A stretch of DNA of 64,000 bases, taken from assembly GCA_018857735.1 (NCBI GenBank), contig JABMCL010000047.1:1554501-1618500 (forward strand), in the 5' to 3' direction. Source of the stretch: Alviniconcha marisindica. Its lineage: Eukaryota; Mollusca; Gastropoda; Provannidae. The notes beneath the pieces were generated by a model. That model had not been told where the DNA came from, searched no databases, and was given only the letters and a program-made list of their open reading frames with translations. Of this stretch, positions 34,303-47,088 are shown piece by piece (the first letter of the stretch is position 1; each line of letters opens with the position of its first letter). The translations under genes were made by a program, and so were the position numbers.

Positions 34303-37300
34303 ACTGTAGCAGAAACTGGGTACTGATATTAGTTAGGATGAAAATACTGTGAGAAGAGGAAGGATTTCAGTTTGGCTTCAAAAGATGATGGGGTTGAGCA
34401 GTGTCTAAGGTCTTGTGGGAGTGAATTCCAAATGTGGGGTCCAAAGCAAGAGAAGGTGTGGAAGCTATGAGTCTTGCAAGGACACAGTTGCTCTGAAAAT
34501 TTCTCCATCAGATCTTCCTAGCAAAATGATCTGAAGTGTCAACAACTGGAGCACATCCTGTCATATGGTTGGTCCATTTTGTGCAATTTTACTCTTTTTC
34601 TTTTTTTGCTGCTGCATTACAGTGTAAGTAATTTCATTTGTTGATCTAAGCATGGTTTATGATCTCACAGGGCCTTGGTGAAGCATGGGTCTGCAATGAT
34701 CAATGGCAGATCCAGCATCAAAATCTTTGTCCCTCTCTGTGGAAAATCCTGGGACATGAAGTGGTAATGTTTTCTTTTACCATTTGAACATTATTTTAAT
34801 ATTCTCTTCAGTCAAGATTGCCATTCAATTTAAGGCCACTGTTACCATATCCTCTATGTGGTTTTATTTGTATATGTAGAAATTAACTAAAATAATCCTG
34901 CCTTTGATAGTTACAGTCTCACAAGCTTTTAATATGGCCACTGTGTGGTACTATGATAACTGGTGGAACACCAATAATTTGAGTCTGATTCTAGACTTTG
35001 AATGACTGCAATTTGCCTTATTGCAGCTGGTATCTTTGTCATCCATGAACATGTGCTGTTACTTATTTCGAAGGATGTGTATTGTAATCCACCAGCCTCT
35101 TGCTTTGTTGCTTCACTTTAGCTTGTGGGCCAGACATGTGATCACTGTTCAGGCTTTTCATGCAGAATATTATTTGTGATGTTCTGATTGGCTGAAGCTG
35201 CTTGAGTGATAGGCCACCTGGAATCTAACTCTTTAACTCAAGTGCTTAGGGCCTGTGTAGTTTAGGCGCTCTAAGTAATTATTATTAACTGCCTTCAGTG
35301 AGTTTGTTGTCAGGGAGCATTGCTTCAGTTTCTAGGCATGATACTTCACAGGGGGTCAGTAATGCTTTATGGCCACAGAAACCTCTTACACTGTTACAGT
35401 TTATTAGGGGAAGGGGGGGGGGGGGAGGGGAGTAGGGTACCTGTACAGAGTCACTCACTTGAACATTATATATGCTGTCTACCGTCAGAACAATAGATAT
35501 TAAGGTGATGATGATCTCAGAAGTGCAAAGCAACTTGGGCCCTTTGCTGCTTGCTGTTTCAACCATTTTAGGGAACACAGTCACACAGACAGACAATGTC
35601 CACAAAAACACTTCACGAAGAAGCTGACTGTACGTATATTGTGTATACCACATTTGGTTCCAGGCTTGCTGACCAGGGTCACACAGTAATAGGAGTAGAA
35701 GTGGCACAAAGAGCAGTTGAGGAATTCTCTGAGGAGCAGAAAGTCCCGTTCACCTCCCATCCGATTCCTGCTGTAGATGGCATGCTCTTTCAGGTGTTGT
35801 CCTGCAAAGATTCTAGAAGAAGAAAAAACACATGTAACCCCTGGCATTTGCCATGCGTTGCTGATGATAAATGGGATGTGTATGTTTGTGATCACAGGAA
35901 TGCTTGCATGTGTGTGTGCATACATTTTGGGCAATAATCACATTTAGCCCGATCAGTTCGGGGTCCTTAAAATGTTGGTTATGTCAAAATAATTCTGTCT
36001 GTGGTTACACACACATATTCAACTTCAAGCATGCACACGCACACACACGCGCATGCATGCACATGTTTACACAGGTGGAGAATATAAACTGATGGGGTTA
36101 AATGTAGTTCTGTTGCTGCATGTTTGCATGCACATCTGTGGAGTGTGTGTGTGTGTGTGTGTGTGAGAGTGTGTGTGCAGGCATGCATGCATGCTTGAGT
36201 GCGCCTGCTTGCATATGCAAGGTGATGTGTTTTTGCTTGTACATGTGTAATGCAAATGCAGTCAGTTTTCTCAAGGAAAACCAGCTTCAGTGGTTGAAGT
36301 ACAAGCTGACTTGACATACATAACACCATTGGCATTAACGTCTTGGCTCATCTGGTGCAAACTAAAAAGAAAACTTTTTCGTCATGGTGAAAGAAGTATG
36401 TGTTACTTGGTGTATATCTATATGACGGCATTTTTTCCCCCTTTTATTGCAGAGTGAAGACAAGAAGCTACAGATCTACAACTGTGACTTTTACAAGATC
36501 TCCAAGTATGTATTGCAGTTCTGCCAGTATGGCTTTGACATAGCATGCTGTTTTTAGATGTACCAAAACTGTCTGTTTTGTCTAGAAAAAGATGATGAAA
36601 TGTATATTGCCTTACTTGGCTTTGTTATATTCAGCTTTGTACTGGAATTGAAAAATACTCATAAGAGTCATATGCACATAAAAGCTTTGTTTTTGTTTTT
36701 TTGGTACAGACACATGGTATTTCCTCAGAACTGCTTTGACATAATGTGCTTTTTTTAGACTTGCCCAGATTGTGTGGGTTGTCTAAAACAGCAACAACAA
36801 CAAAAACATGATGAAGTGTGTCACATCACTTGCCTTCATTTTTGTCATCTTTATACTGGAATTGAAAATACTCAGATATACTTGAATGCACTTTTTGAAG
36901 TCCCAAAACATGATGTGATTTTTATCTATACTTCTGAAAGAAAGTTACTAAAGTAACGGCCATTTTTATCTATACTTCTGAAAGAAAGTTACTAAAGTAA
37001 CGGCCATTTTTTCTCCTTTAAAAAAAAGTTTTATTTATAATTGGGAAAAAATCACCAGCTGCATTAGTGCACATCCAACACATTTGATTTGTTGACAAAA
37101 GCAAGTGTATGTTGACCATCGCATGTGTCCATTTTGTAGTCGTCACTGTGACTTTGGGGAGATGATAATTCTATTCAGTGCATGCAAATTGTCTATAAAG
37201 GTAGGGTACAAGAAATCTACTGTTCATAGTTCAGGAGCTGTGTGAGAGTCGAGGTGGCTGTCCTGAGCTGTCCGTCCTAACGAGCCTTCTGGTTTCTGTG

Positions 37301-37981
37301 GACGTAAAGAATTATTGAACCATGCTTCGGCATTGGTCACAACTTGTCCCTAATATGTCAACTGACATCTGAGGACATTAAGCATCACTTCATCATCATC
37401 ACCATCTACTGTTACAAATGGACTTAGTGTGCTTAAATGATACAAACGCTGATAAAACAATACTCTGGATGAGACCAAACTAGTTTTTTAAATTTTTATC
37501 CCAATGTCTCCTTTTCTTAATCCTCTGTATTAGTTAATACAAACTGCTTGTAACATGACAGATCTGTCTATTCCTTTCAGTTTTGTGTTAACATACATAT
37601 TGCACTGAAATGAGACCATAGCAGTTGCTCATTGGGTAAAGAGCACTGCAGGTATTATTTTTTTAAATTATTATGATCCTTCATCATACTCGAATGTTTC
37701 ATTTGTTTTGTGATTATTTTTTTCTTCTTCAGAGACTTGGTGGGACAATTTGGCGCAATCTGGGATCGAGGTTCTCTGGTTGCAATTAACGTCAATGACC
37801 GTGACAAGTACATAGAACATATACTGATATAGTATCTGCCTGTACAGGACAGAGAGAGAGAGAGAGAGGGGGGATGGGAGGGAAGGAGGGAGAAATAACA
37901 TCTGCCTGGCAGGGAGGGGGGGGGGGGGATGTGAATGTGTTACAGAGATGGACACACACATGCACCCTCACATGCATGCAC

Positions 37982-38051
<70 letters not shown>

Positions 38052-41000
38052 CCAGTGTTGACCTAGAAATAATTTCATGTAACATATTTCACCTAATTTG
38101 ACTCTAGTATTGTAAATTCTTCTGTTGCATTTCCTGAAAATCACTTCAGTACAGCAACCATTTTATTTTAAGAGTCAGTTTCTTTACTTTGTGCTATTCA
38201 CAGTCTCTAAGATTACCCCTAAAAAAAATCAATCAATGCTATGTTGTTTTCATGTCCAGTGCTTAGAAGAATGTTGGCATATCATCATACCAACATTTGT
38301 TCCAAGCACTGGACACACACACAAAAAATAGTTCAACCAAAATCAGATAAATGTTTTAGTTCTACATCTTATTGTTCACTGTTTAACTGTTGTTTATGTA
38401 GGGGAGCGGGGGTGGGGAGTGAAGGAAGCAGGTTGGAAGCATGAATGAAGAGTCACAAGTCAGAGGTTGCTATAACATAACTTTTATTTACACCAACCAG
38501 GAAACAGTGTAGGCTCTCCCCTGAGATGAACACATGAACACCGGCCGCAACAGCGAACAAACAACCTGCCTCTGCAGGGACACTGGGGGAAAAGGGCACA
38601 AGTTTTAACACTTTAGATAATTGGGGCCATAAAATTCCTACCCAATCAAAAAACAGAAAGGACAACAGAAAAGAAAAGGTTAAAGGGACATGGCCCTGGA
38701 CACACACAGTGCACTCGGTTACATTTAATGGTAATTTTTTGTATCTTGATAAAGGGGATTACCCCAAAATTCACATGTTGTGTTTTGTCATAATAAATGG
38801 CTTCTTTCTTTTTTATCTTTTTTTCTTTTTAACCTTTAATGTGTTTGGATCTTGTTTTAGAATGCTGGCAGTCATTCTTATTTTAGATAATTTTTTTTAG
38901 AATGGAAAGATTTGAGTGCATTGCCTGTATTTATTGTGTTGTTCTTTCACACATTATATACATGTCACAAAACCAATGACTACATTTTTAGAATGGAAAG
39001 TTTTTAGGATTTTGGGGGGAATTTATTTTGCTGTTGTCGTTTCACAGGTATGCTGCCATCATAAAATCACTGATGGCACCAGACTGCAGGTACCTAATAT
39101 CCATCTTGCAGTATGAGGAAAGCAAATATGGAGGTAAGCCAGGTGGAAGAGCAACAGATATGTGTTCAGCTCTAATCATGGGTACACATCATAGTTAAGA
39201 CAAGTAAGATACTTTATTGTCATGTAAAAGGAAATTTGCTTTGAAACATACCATCAATGTAACATGTAAAACAAATAAAAAGTTGTTTTCTGGACGTAAC
39301 TCGTGTCCACTCATGTGCATTAGCAGAATACACCCTGTCTGTTCCATTCAAATGTAATCTCATGCCATTGAAATAATTATGTGAGCAAGAGTAAAGATTT
39401 GATGACCTCTGGAAGTGATTGAGAAATGTGTTTTTATACAGTTGACACTTCCACAAATGCCAATATTGATGATTTTCGTGTCCAGTTGATTATGTTGGGA
39501 TTTTTTAATTTTTTTTACAGAAAATAACCCAAGTTGTGATTTTCAAATGTGTTGTAATATCTACTTAAGCAAAATCTTTCTCCAGGTTGCCATACATCCC
39601 ATCCCATAAAAGAACTTTAATATCTGTTTTACCATTTTCAACTTGTGCTCGTCATGCAAAGTGTGTGTGTGTATATAAGACGCATTTATATGTTATTCAC
39701 ATGGATGTTGAAAACGGGGGAAGCGTGTAATAAGGGGAATAATGTGGACAGATTATGGATTATTCCCCTTGAGTTGAAGCGCGTGCTAATTGTGATTACT
39801 TCCCTTGTTTAAGTGACTCCCGAAGTATCAGTGCTGTCGAGTTTTGTCTTGTGCGAGTCGAAGCACTTTGTGGTCAGTATGTGATATGTTCATTGTGGTT
39901 ACCCCTCATCGTTTACGCATTTGGTTTTGAGCAAGATGACAAGAGTTCACTGAAGACGAAAAATGGTTCAGGTGCAGATCAGCCGCCCGGCGGTATTGAG
40001 TTGTCTGACGAAATTTGGCCATTGGGATCACGAGTAGCATGCATACAGTTTGTCGTTTTTTGTTTTGTTTTGTTTTTTATATGATTAATGCAAGTCGTTC
40101 AATTCCGCTTTTGATGTAGCTAATTATCTTAGACGTCGAAGTTAGCGAGTACCGATGTGTTGAGGGAATTACAGCCAGAATAAATTTATTGAAAATCTTT
40201 TCATTTTAAATGTAAAATAAATTTAAATCAAACAGTAGCAAATCCACTTATGCCAATGCTCTATATTATTTCATAACAATATTCCGCATAGAATGTTTTG
40301 CAATACTGTCGAAAGAAACAGAAGATTTGTTAAGTCGCGCAATTTTATTTGCAGAGTTTGTAATATGATTTTTTCCCCACCAGAGTTATTTGATTGTTCT
40401 TGTTTAGTCCAGCCTCGGTGCTCGCCCTTGTGACGTACCATCAACCAACCACCATTACCAGATGTGGTTCACTTCGGTGACCACTCTGATGATTAACCAA
40501 ACTCTTTGAGAGCAGATTTCGATCTGCTTAGTACTTCAACATTCAAATGCAGATTCATTAAAAAAGTGACTTTCGGTCAGAGACTGGCTGAGATGAGTAT
40601 CAAATATATGGGTCAAAATAATAGTGAAAAATGTGCTACACACATCTGAATCCCACATGGTTGGTTACCTCTGAGATGGTATCTGAATCCCAGATGGTTA
40701 GTTGCCTCTGAGATGGTATCTGAATCCCAGATGGCTGGATTGCCTCTGAGATGGTATCTGAATCCCAGATGGCTGGTTGCCTCTGAGATGGTATTAACTA
40801 ATTAGGTTAGTTCACTTTACTGCACAAGATCACAGTTTAGTTCAGTAAGGCTAGCAGCTAAAAGAAAGCACATACTAATGTGGTGTCCCTGACATCAGTT
40901 TCAGCTAAGTTAGTCATTGTACTAAAAATAAAGAAGTGCAACTATATGAAAAGTACAAATAACAAATAAAAGCAACAGAACCCCCCCCCCCCCCCCCCCC

Positions 41001-41693
41001 ACCAGTTGATCAAGGAATGTCTAAACCTTTTTGTTTCCTGTTTTTATATTTGACAGACCCATACAAGTTTTTGTCTCATCACTTTGAAAAAGGGGCTTCC
41101 ACATGCTTTGTGTTATCATATTATATTATTAGCATTCCCTTTAATGGTTTATGTGTTTGAATCTTGTTTTAGAATGATCCTTGTTTTAGATTATTATTAT
41201 TTTCCTACTAAATTTGAGATCTTGTTGAACTGGTGTTTTAAGGAAAATGTTTCTTCAACAGTTAAAAGACTTACGTTTACTGACATTTAGGATATGACAG
41301 CCTAGTTATGACTTGCTTTTGTTTTGTTTTGTGGCAGATGAAAGCATCTGGTCTTAGTCTGATCACAGTTTTGTCCTAGACTGGTCAGATTAAAAAAAAT
41401 AAAAAAATTGATAAACAAAAAGCATATTGTTTTTAGTATACCACAGACACTCAATGCTTGTAGTACATGACTGACATACAGTACTTGTATGTAATAAAAT
41501 ACAGATGCTTAATGTCCTTAATTTTGTGTTGAAAAGAATCAGACGTGCTTGAAATAATCAGATAAATCTGAAAACATCTTGCAGGGCCTCCTCATCATAT
41601 CTCTGATGATCAAGTGAAGGAACTCTATGGTAAGGATTTGTTCATTGAGAATGTGCAGGTGTCAGCATGCATATATATGTGGATGTGTACATG

Positions 41694-41728
<35 letters not shown>

Positions 41729-44553
41729 ATGTATGTGTGTGTGTGTGTGTACTGTTAGAGAATGTTATCCTTTCATGATAACTCTGTAGAAACTGAACAT
41801 AGGTGTAAAACATGCAAAAACATGTCCTTATTCAGCTATTAGCCCCCCCCCCCCCCCCACTCCCCCCCAACCAGCCACCCTCTGACTGGCAGAGGAAGTT
41901 TAGCCAGTTAGCGCTTTGGCTAAAAGTGATGGGTCAGCTGGTTTCATAGGCCCTATTGTTAGGTCATTTGGTTCCATGGGCCCTATTGATATGCAAGTTG
42001 GTTCCATAGGCCCTGTTGATAGGTCATTTGGTTCCATAGGCCCTATTGATAGGTGAGGTGGTTCCATAGGCCCTGTTGATAGGTCATTTTGTTCCATAGG
42101 CCCTATTGATAGGTGAGGTGGATCCATAGGCCCTATTGATATGTGAGTTGGTTCCATAGGCCCTATTGATAGGTCAGCTGGTTCCATAGGCCCAGTGATA
42201 GGTCAGCTGGTTCCATAGGCCCTATTGATAGGTCAGCTAGTTACATAGGCCCTATCGCCCTGATATAACCACACTGGTTGACAGGGCGTAAAACACCAGT
42301 TTACTTACTTACTCCATAGGCCCTATTGACAGGTTTGCTGGTTCTGTAGGCCCTGTTGATAGGTCAGCTGGTTCCATAGGCTGTGCTGATATGTGAGTTG
42401 GTTCCATAGGCCCTATTGATAGGTGAGCTGGTTCCATAGGCCCTGTTGATAGGTGAGCTGGTTCCATGGGCTCTAACGCATTGAACCCTCTGTTGCTTGG
42501 GCACTTGATGAATCTGAGTGGTTTGGACCGAAAATTAAAAACATTTTTTTTTTACTTGTGATATTTTTGCCCGGTTGCATTTCTTTTCTCTCTCTACTTT
42601 GCTGCAAATTTGGCACAGTGAAACTTTGATGCTGTAACTTTTGGGGAAACTTTGTTTGATAAATGTGAAACTGTGCAAGGTGGTGCTGCTTATTGAGTTT
42701 CACCCATTCACATCACTGTCAGTAACCATTTCTTATTTTAAGGTCACAATAGTGTCAGTTTTAACTGAAAATGTTGTGTTCTTATTTGAGTAACAGTTGA
42801 AATTTGCATGGTTGTTAATGATATGGACTAGGCAGGGGTCGCAGACCCTTTTTAGCAAAAGGTGTACAGCAAACGCAATATCTTGAAAAAATGAGCGCAA
42901 CTAAACATGACTCTACACACACTGACATCATTTATGTATATATTTTAAAGAACAATCCTGCACTTATAAGATAATACTTTATTGTCCTGTAAAAGGAAAT
43001 TTGCTTTTGAAACATACCATCAATATAACATGTAACTGAATAAAATTCAAATTAAACATGATAATTCAGGGTAAGACATATATATATATAAAGAAAAAAG
43101 AAAGTGTTTAAACAAACTACAATGTAGCTAAAAACAAGTTAATAACGGCATAAGATAACATGCACACACACACACACTTGCATGTACGCACGCATACACT
43201 CACACACTTGTGTGTGTGCATATATTATGTTTGATCTAAGTGAAATTCTGCCTCTCACATCTACTGCAGAATTCTGTGCAGACCTATGGATAACAGTACT
43301 ACTTTCAGTATCCTCAAGAGTGGGACCCTCAATGGCAATTAACATTTTTCATCAATACCTGGTTAGGTCTTGGTCTTTTGCTGGTGCTGGCATATTTCTG
43401 GCTGGTTTATTAATTATTTACCTTCTTGAGTAGGTGGCCTAATGTCAACCAGCTCAGAGCTCTTGGAAGGAACTGATTTAGAACTGTTGTCATGACAATG
43501 AAAAAACAAGTCAGAGTTTTCTGCATTGTCTTTTGCAACATTATATTGAGCTGCAAAATATGGTCAGGCCCACATGCAAATGAATGTGGGTGGGTGGGGG
43601 GGGGGGGGGGGGGGGGGGGGGGTAGGAGGGAAGTAATCCAGCTGGAACCTGACACAGGCCATGAACTACCACTGACCCCAGGCTGGCAGCTGTCAAAGTC
43701 AAAGTTGGTAGTTCTGACAACTGACTTTGCACAATAACGTGAGAGATTGAGTGCAAGTGTGACCATTTATAGCCTTTAATTAAAAGGCACTCTGTCTTCC
43801 AGATCTGGATTCAATTTTTTTCTGCATATAGTACATGCATGGGGTTTGAGCAATTGTGTGAGAAGGGTTTATAATGCATGAAAAGCCTGTTTTTTTTCTT
43901 TTTTCTTTTTTTTCTGCGTATTTGCGACCCACACTGGATCATGATCATACTACTAATTAACTCTGACTGTTGCAAATGTTTATGGCAAATATTGTCTTTC
44001 CTTATTTGACTATAACTTTAACATTAACTTGTTGTTGTTTTTTGACACTGTTTAACTCAGTTCAGTTGAATTCAGTTGCACTTTATTCAACTACTGTTGA
44101 ACTGAATTAAACTATGTCTGAAAAGAGAAACTGGGCGAAGTCTTTCAAACTTTACATAATTATAACCTCCCTTGGGGTCTCCCAGTTCATACCCAGTTTG
44201 ATGACTGTGAACATGTTTCAAGGTTACAAGTGTGTTTTAAACATAAATTGAAATAAATTTGTCTTTAATTCTTGTCTGATGTAGTTTAAATGCTGTATGG
44301 TGGTTTCATGCATTCAAAAAATGTTCAGTCAGTCAATGTGTGTGTGAGTCTGGGGTGTGCTTAAGGGACATGATTAACACAGTGTGATATATCTGAGCAT
44401 TTGCTCTTTAATTTTCTTCTTGTTTTGTTTGTTTTAGAAAGTGACTGCACTGTGAAGCTGTTGGACGATAAAGACGTTTATGAGAAGGAGAAACACTCAA
44501 AATGGGGAATTGACTGGATGAGAGAAAAAATCTTTATTTTGTCATGCAAATGA
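31514..44553 (+). CDS. TPMT: Thiopurine S-methyltransferase-like enzyme, 8 coding exons, 233 aa
   Basis: Coding exons: 31514-31617, 34671-34763, 35664-35793, 36453-36505, 37733-37807, 39048-39133, 41585-41629, 44438-44553. All have GT..AG borders with consistent phase, total 702 nt including TGA. Known role: cytosolic SAM-dependent transfer of a methyl group to sulfur of thiopurines and related thiols. Landmarks: EEWLRRWD near the N-terminus; IKIFVPLCGKSWDMKW (51-66), the SAM-binding motif I region matching vertebrate FFPLCGKAVEMKW; GHTVIGVEV (71-79); IWDRGSLVAIN (136-146) matching IWDRGALVAIN; and SKWGIDWM near the end, matching KSWGIDCL. Length agrees with the ~245 aa human protein. A 5' untranslated part of exon 1 starts at 31478. 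Introns carry many SINEs and minisatellites but the coding frame is intact, so the gene looks functional. AATAAA at 45882-45887 is a possible end signal. Confidence 0.92.
31982..32352. repeat. Foldback pair of the dispersed repeat in TPMT intron 1
   Basis: The minus arm (about 31982-32110: GATCCAAACACG, ATTATGACACAAACA, CCCCTTCTTCAGGCCACAAA) is mirrored by the plus arm (about 32170-32352: TTGTGGCCTAAAGAAGGGGA, GTGTCATAATAAATAAG, TGTGTTTGGATCTT). The spacer is about 60 bp. Confidence 0.8.
32847..34012 (-). mobile_element. CpG-rich island in TPMT intron, possible solo LTR
   Basis: Composition changes sharply: CG dinucleotides are frequent here and rare in the flanking intron. The block begins TGTAATGG and can be read to end CAGTACA, and it carries TTTATT at 32936-32941 (AATAAA on the minus strand), all of which would fit a solo long terminal repeat. 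No internal retroelement proteins and no clean target duplication were seen, so this is a weak call. Confidence 0.3.
34086..34300 (+). repeat. Dispersed (TAA)n-headed repeat plus CA microsatellite
   Basis: After TAATAATAATAAT it reads GTACATTTATCATGC, GATACATATTAACCTAAA and TATACACATGTAGAGCA. The same order recurs at about 52770-52900. A (CA)n tract with a TA interruption closes it (34250-34300). Confidence 0.7.
36919..37006 (+). repeat. Exact 44-bp tandem duplication in a TPMT intron
   Basis: 36919-36962 and 36963-37006 are identical, starting TTTTTATCTATACTTCTG and ending AAGTAACGGCCA. No mismatch suggests a recent origin. Confidence 0.9.
37238..37400 (-). repeat. Inverted copy of the 29.3-kb SINE
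   Basis: Reverse complement of 29276-29450 with high similarity: CTGTGTGAGAGTCGAGGTGG, CGTCCTAACGAGCC, AAGAATTATTGAACC and AACTTGTCCCTAATATGTCA, ending in a CATCATC tract. Confidence 0.85.
37984..38048. repeat. (CA)n microsatellite
   Basis: Over 30 CA units in TPMT intron 5; preceded by GA (37850-37868) and poly-G (37916-37928) tracts. Confidence 0.9.
40645..40793 (+). repeat. Four-copy 37-bp tandem repeat in TPMT intron
   Basis: Four direct copies of a unit beginning TCTGAATCCCAGATGG and ending CCTCTGAGATGGTA, with a few substitutions (the first copy has CACATGG for CAGATGG; the third has one extra base). Confidence 0.9.
41933..42473 (+). repeat. 30-bp minisatellite interrupted by an inserted repeat
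   Basis: About 16 copies of a 30-bp unit (GTTCCATAGGCCCTATTGAT then AGGTCAGCTG) in TPMT intron 7. Because 30 is a multiple of three, the minus strand reads as MEPxDLSIGP repeats, which is not a gene. At about 42254-42312 the array is broken by a copy of the dispersed element (CGCCCTGATATAACC ... ACTTACTTAC) also present at 20.98 kb. Confidence 0.9.
43597..43622 (+). repeat. Longest poly-G run
   Basis: An uninterrupted run of at least 26 G within TPMT intron 7, flanked by GTGGGT and GTAGGAGG. Confidence 0.9.
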
Positions 44554-47088
44554 AAGGCAAAGAAAAAGAAAATCATAATGACAAACAGAAATAATTGCCC
44601 GCCCCAGCCCTGCCTAAACAAAGCAAAACATACAACACACAAACAGGCAGACAGTCCCAGAGAGAGGAGACTGTCAACATTCCCAAGTAAGGTCTTGAGC
44701 TGTGAGAATGAGTGATAGCTGAATTAGTCAGTTTCAGTGTGACTAGTCAGGAATGTTTGAATGTGAGTGTTGTTTTATCTATACCAGAATCATATTTATC
44801 TTTTGAGATGAAAATTCTAAAACATTGACTTTATATATGCACTTAGTTTATCAATCTCACTTTGATATAATTTTCTGGCATAGTTCACACTATTTGTCCA
44901 GCTTGCTATATCATCCATGTATTGAACTTGGTGCCTATTTGGCAGTATTTGATTTTGAGTGTTGTATGATACAAAAATCAGATTTGTATTTTGAGATAAA
45001 AATACTTCTTTTATCAATCTCACTCCATACTTGGCTGAACTTGTCCAGATCTGTGTCCCTTCTAGGTCTCTGCACTCTTCTTTGGATGATAGAATTTTCC
45101 ACATCCCCACCTTCAAAAGAAAACAGCATGGTGGTTGTGCCTTTTGTTTCTCTGCTGTACAAATTCTGGAATTCTCTTCCTTTTGCTTCCCATCACAGCT
45201 CTTCCCTCCTTGCCTCCAAAACTAGCATTAAAATGTAGCTCTTCAAACAGTATTTTGACCAGATCCAAACACAAAAAGGTTCAAACAAATGCTTATTTAT
45301 TTTCACACGGACACATAGTATTTTGACGAGTAGTAGCTTTTCTGCTGTACAAATCTTGAACTCTCTCTCTTTCAGTCTTTATCACAGCTCTTCTAGCCCT
45401 GCCTTCAGACTAGTCTTTAAAACTTACAGGAATCTAGCATGCCATAGTGTGTATGTGTGTGTGTGTGTGTGTATTTTCCCGACAATCCTGTTACTATACT
45501 ACGCAAAATATACTCCAAGCAGTGCTTTTTCTCCTGCAGTCTTTCTCTCCTACTGTAGAAGCATTGTATGGTTCTGGGATGCATCAGTAGAAGATTTAAA
45601 GTGATTAAAGATTATAAATACAATCTGTTTATAATCTTTGAATTGATTGAGTGCCTCTTTCATTCGTTGTTGGCACAGACGTGGCAGTGAGTGTGGATGT
45701 GGAACTCATTGGTGCACTGTGAACTTGCTCTGTCAGTCACTACCACACTGAGACTCGTTGGACAGAACTAAGGGTGAATAATGTGTAACCAGTGAAAACC
45801 TGTTTTTGCAGTGATAACCATTAATAAATGTGATGTATATTATGTACTTTTTAATCTATGCAACACAATTTTATATTCAGGAATAAAGAGTTTTATATGC
45901 AAAAAAGAACCTTCAAATGTTATATTTGGTTTGACTGTATGTGTGGTTGTTCTCTGTGTGTGTCTGTCTCTGTCTGTCTGTCTGTCTGTCTCTGTGTTTT
46001 ACCCTATTATGACTTTTGGAGTTGAATCTGTCCATCCAGCATCCATCTCAGTTAGTCATGGCCATCTTTATCTGTCTGTGTGTTTTATGGATGTGCAGCA
46101 GCTGTGAGCTGTTATCAAGTTCTTGAGTTCATCTCACACAGAAGCAACTGTATTCACTGATTTACTCACGCACACACACATGCACATGCTGGACACACAC
46201 ACACACACACACACACACTGCTGGATGCACACACACATGCACACGTGAGTTGTTCTCCAGAATTGGTGACCAGATTGTTGCAATCAGGTCAAAAATAAAA
46301 TTGGGTTCTAACCATTTGTTATGCTTTTTACAAACTTTAATATGAGTGAAATCATCAGCCATAAACAAAAAATCACTGCCCACTCCTGTTTTGATGTAAT
46401 TACGTTTTAAAATGTGTTGACGCGTAGGGTGTCCCATGTGTTACAATGTGATGCAACCAAGATTTCAAGTACAGTATTAAAATCATGGCAAGATTATTGG
46501 TATAGGAGGTGGAAGTACACTTGGAAACGAAACATTTAAAGCACAAAGTGTAGCATTTACATCAAACAGAGATCACAGATAACAAAATCAATTCTGTGAC
46601 GCCGTAACGCACGTCCCATCATAAATTATACGTTTACCATTTTCTTCATCTGGATTCATCTTTTGTTTTATTATCCATAGGATTATTGTATATAATGTAT
46701 TCATTATATGTGTAATTCCTACAAGGCACACCATGCATTTTCCCCTAGAGATTATTAAAATTAGTAGTTTGTGGGACAGTGTTACATGTGACACTGCCAC
46801 ATGCCGGACTGTGTTACATGTGACACCAACACATGCCAGTGTTTCATTATGGCAAGTAAATAAAACAAAATACACAACAAGGCACAGCAGAGTTCAAACA
46901 GTTTATTTAGTAATTAAATAATAATAATAATCATAGAAATTTGTAAAACGCCTACCCTGTGGCTCAAAACACTGAACAAGCATACACACATAATGTACAT
47001 CAAGATGGAAAATGTTATCAAAATAAAAATAAGATATTGACAAGGGTTCAAGCATAACTATGCAAAAGATGCACACACACTGTACAGA
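44554..47088. other. TPMT 3' flank with LINE remnants
   Basis: About 45120-45245 (+) reads VVVPFVSLLYKFWNSLPFAS and then a serine-rich LLASKTSIK segment, typical of the end of non-LTR reverse-transcriptase ORFs. A second degenerate copy lies at about 45340-45420. A single arm of the dispersed foldback repeat lies between them (45255-45320, minus). AATAAA at 45882-45887 may end the TPMT transcript. A CA tract lies at 46193-46219. No further exon was recognised. Confidence 0.45.
46779..46826 (+). repeat. Direct repeat of a quasi-palindromic 16-mer
   Basis: GTGTTACATGTGACAC occurs at 46779-46794 and again at 46811-46826, each nearly its own reverse complement, with ACATGCC following both copies. 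Confidence 0.8.

Noticed and set aside
35596..35937. 113-aa open frame as a stand-alone gene
   Set aside because: Its central part is exon 3 of the TPMT-like gene (35664-35793); the flanks are intron sequence.
41900..42187. Minus-strand frame encoding MEPxDLSIGP repeats
   Set aside because: Artefact of a 30-bp minisatellite (a multiple of three) inside a TPMT intron; no splice or start context.
46162..46437. Minus-strand 91-aa frame (FLFMADDFTHIKVCKKHNK region)
   Set aside because: The non-repeat part looked slightly protein-like but has no recognisable domain and no splice partners.
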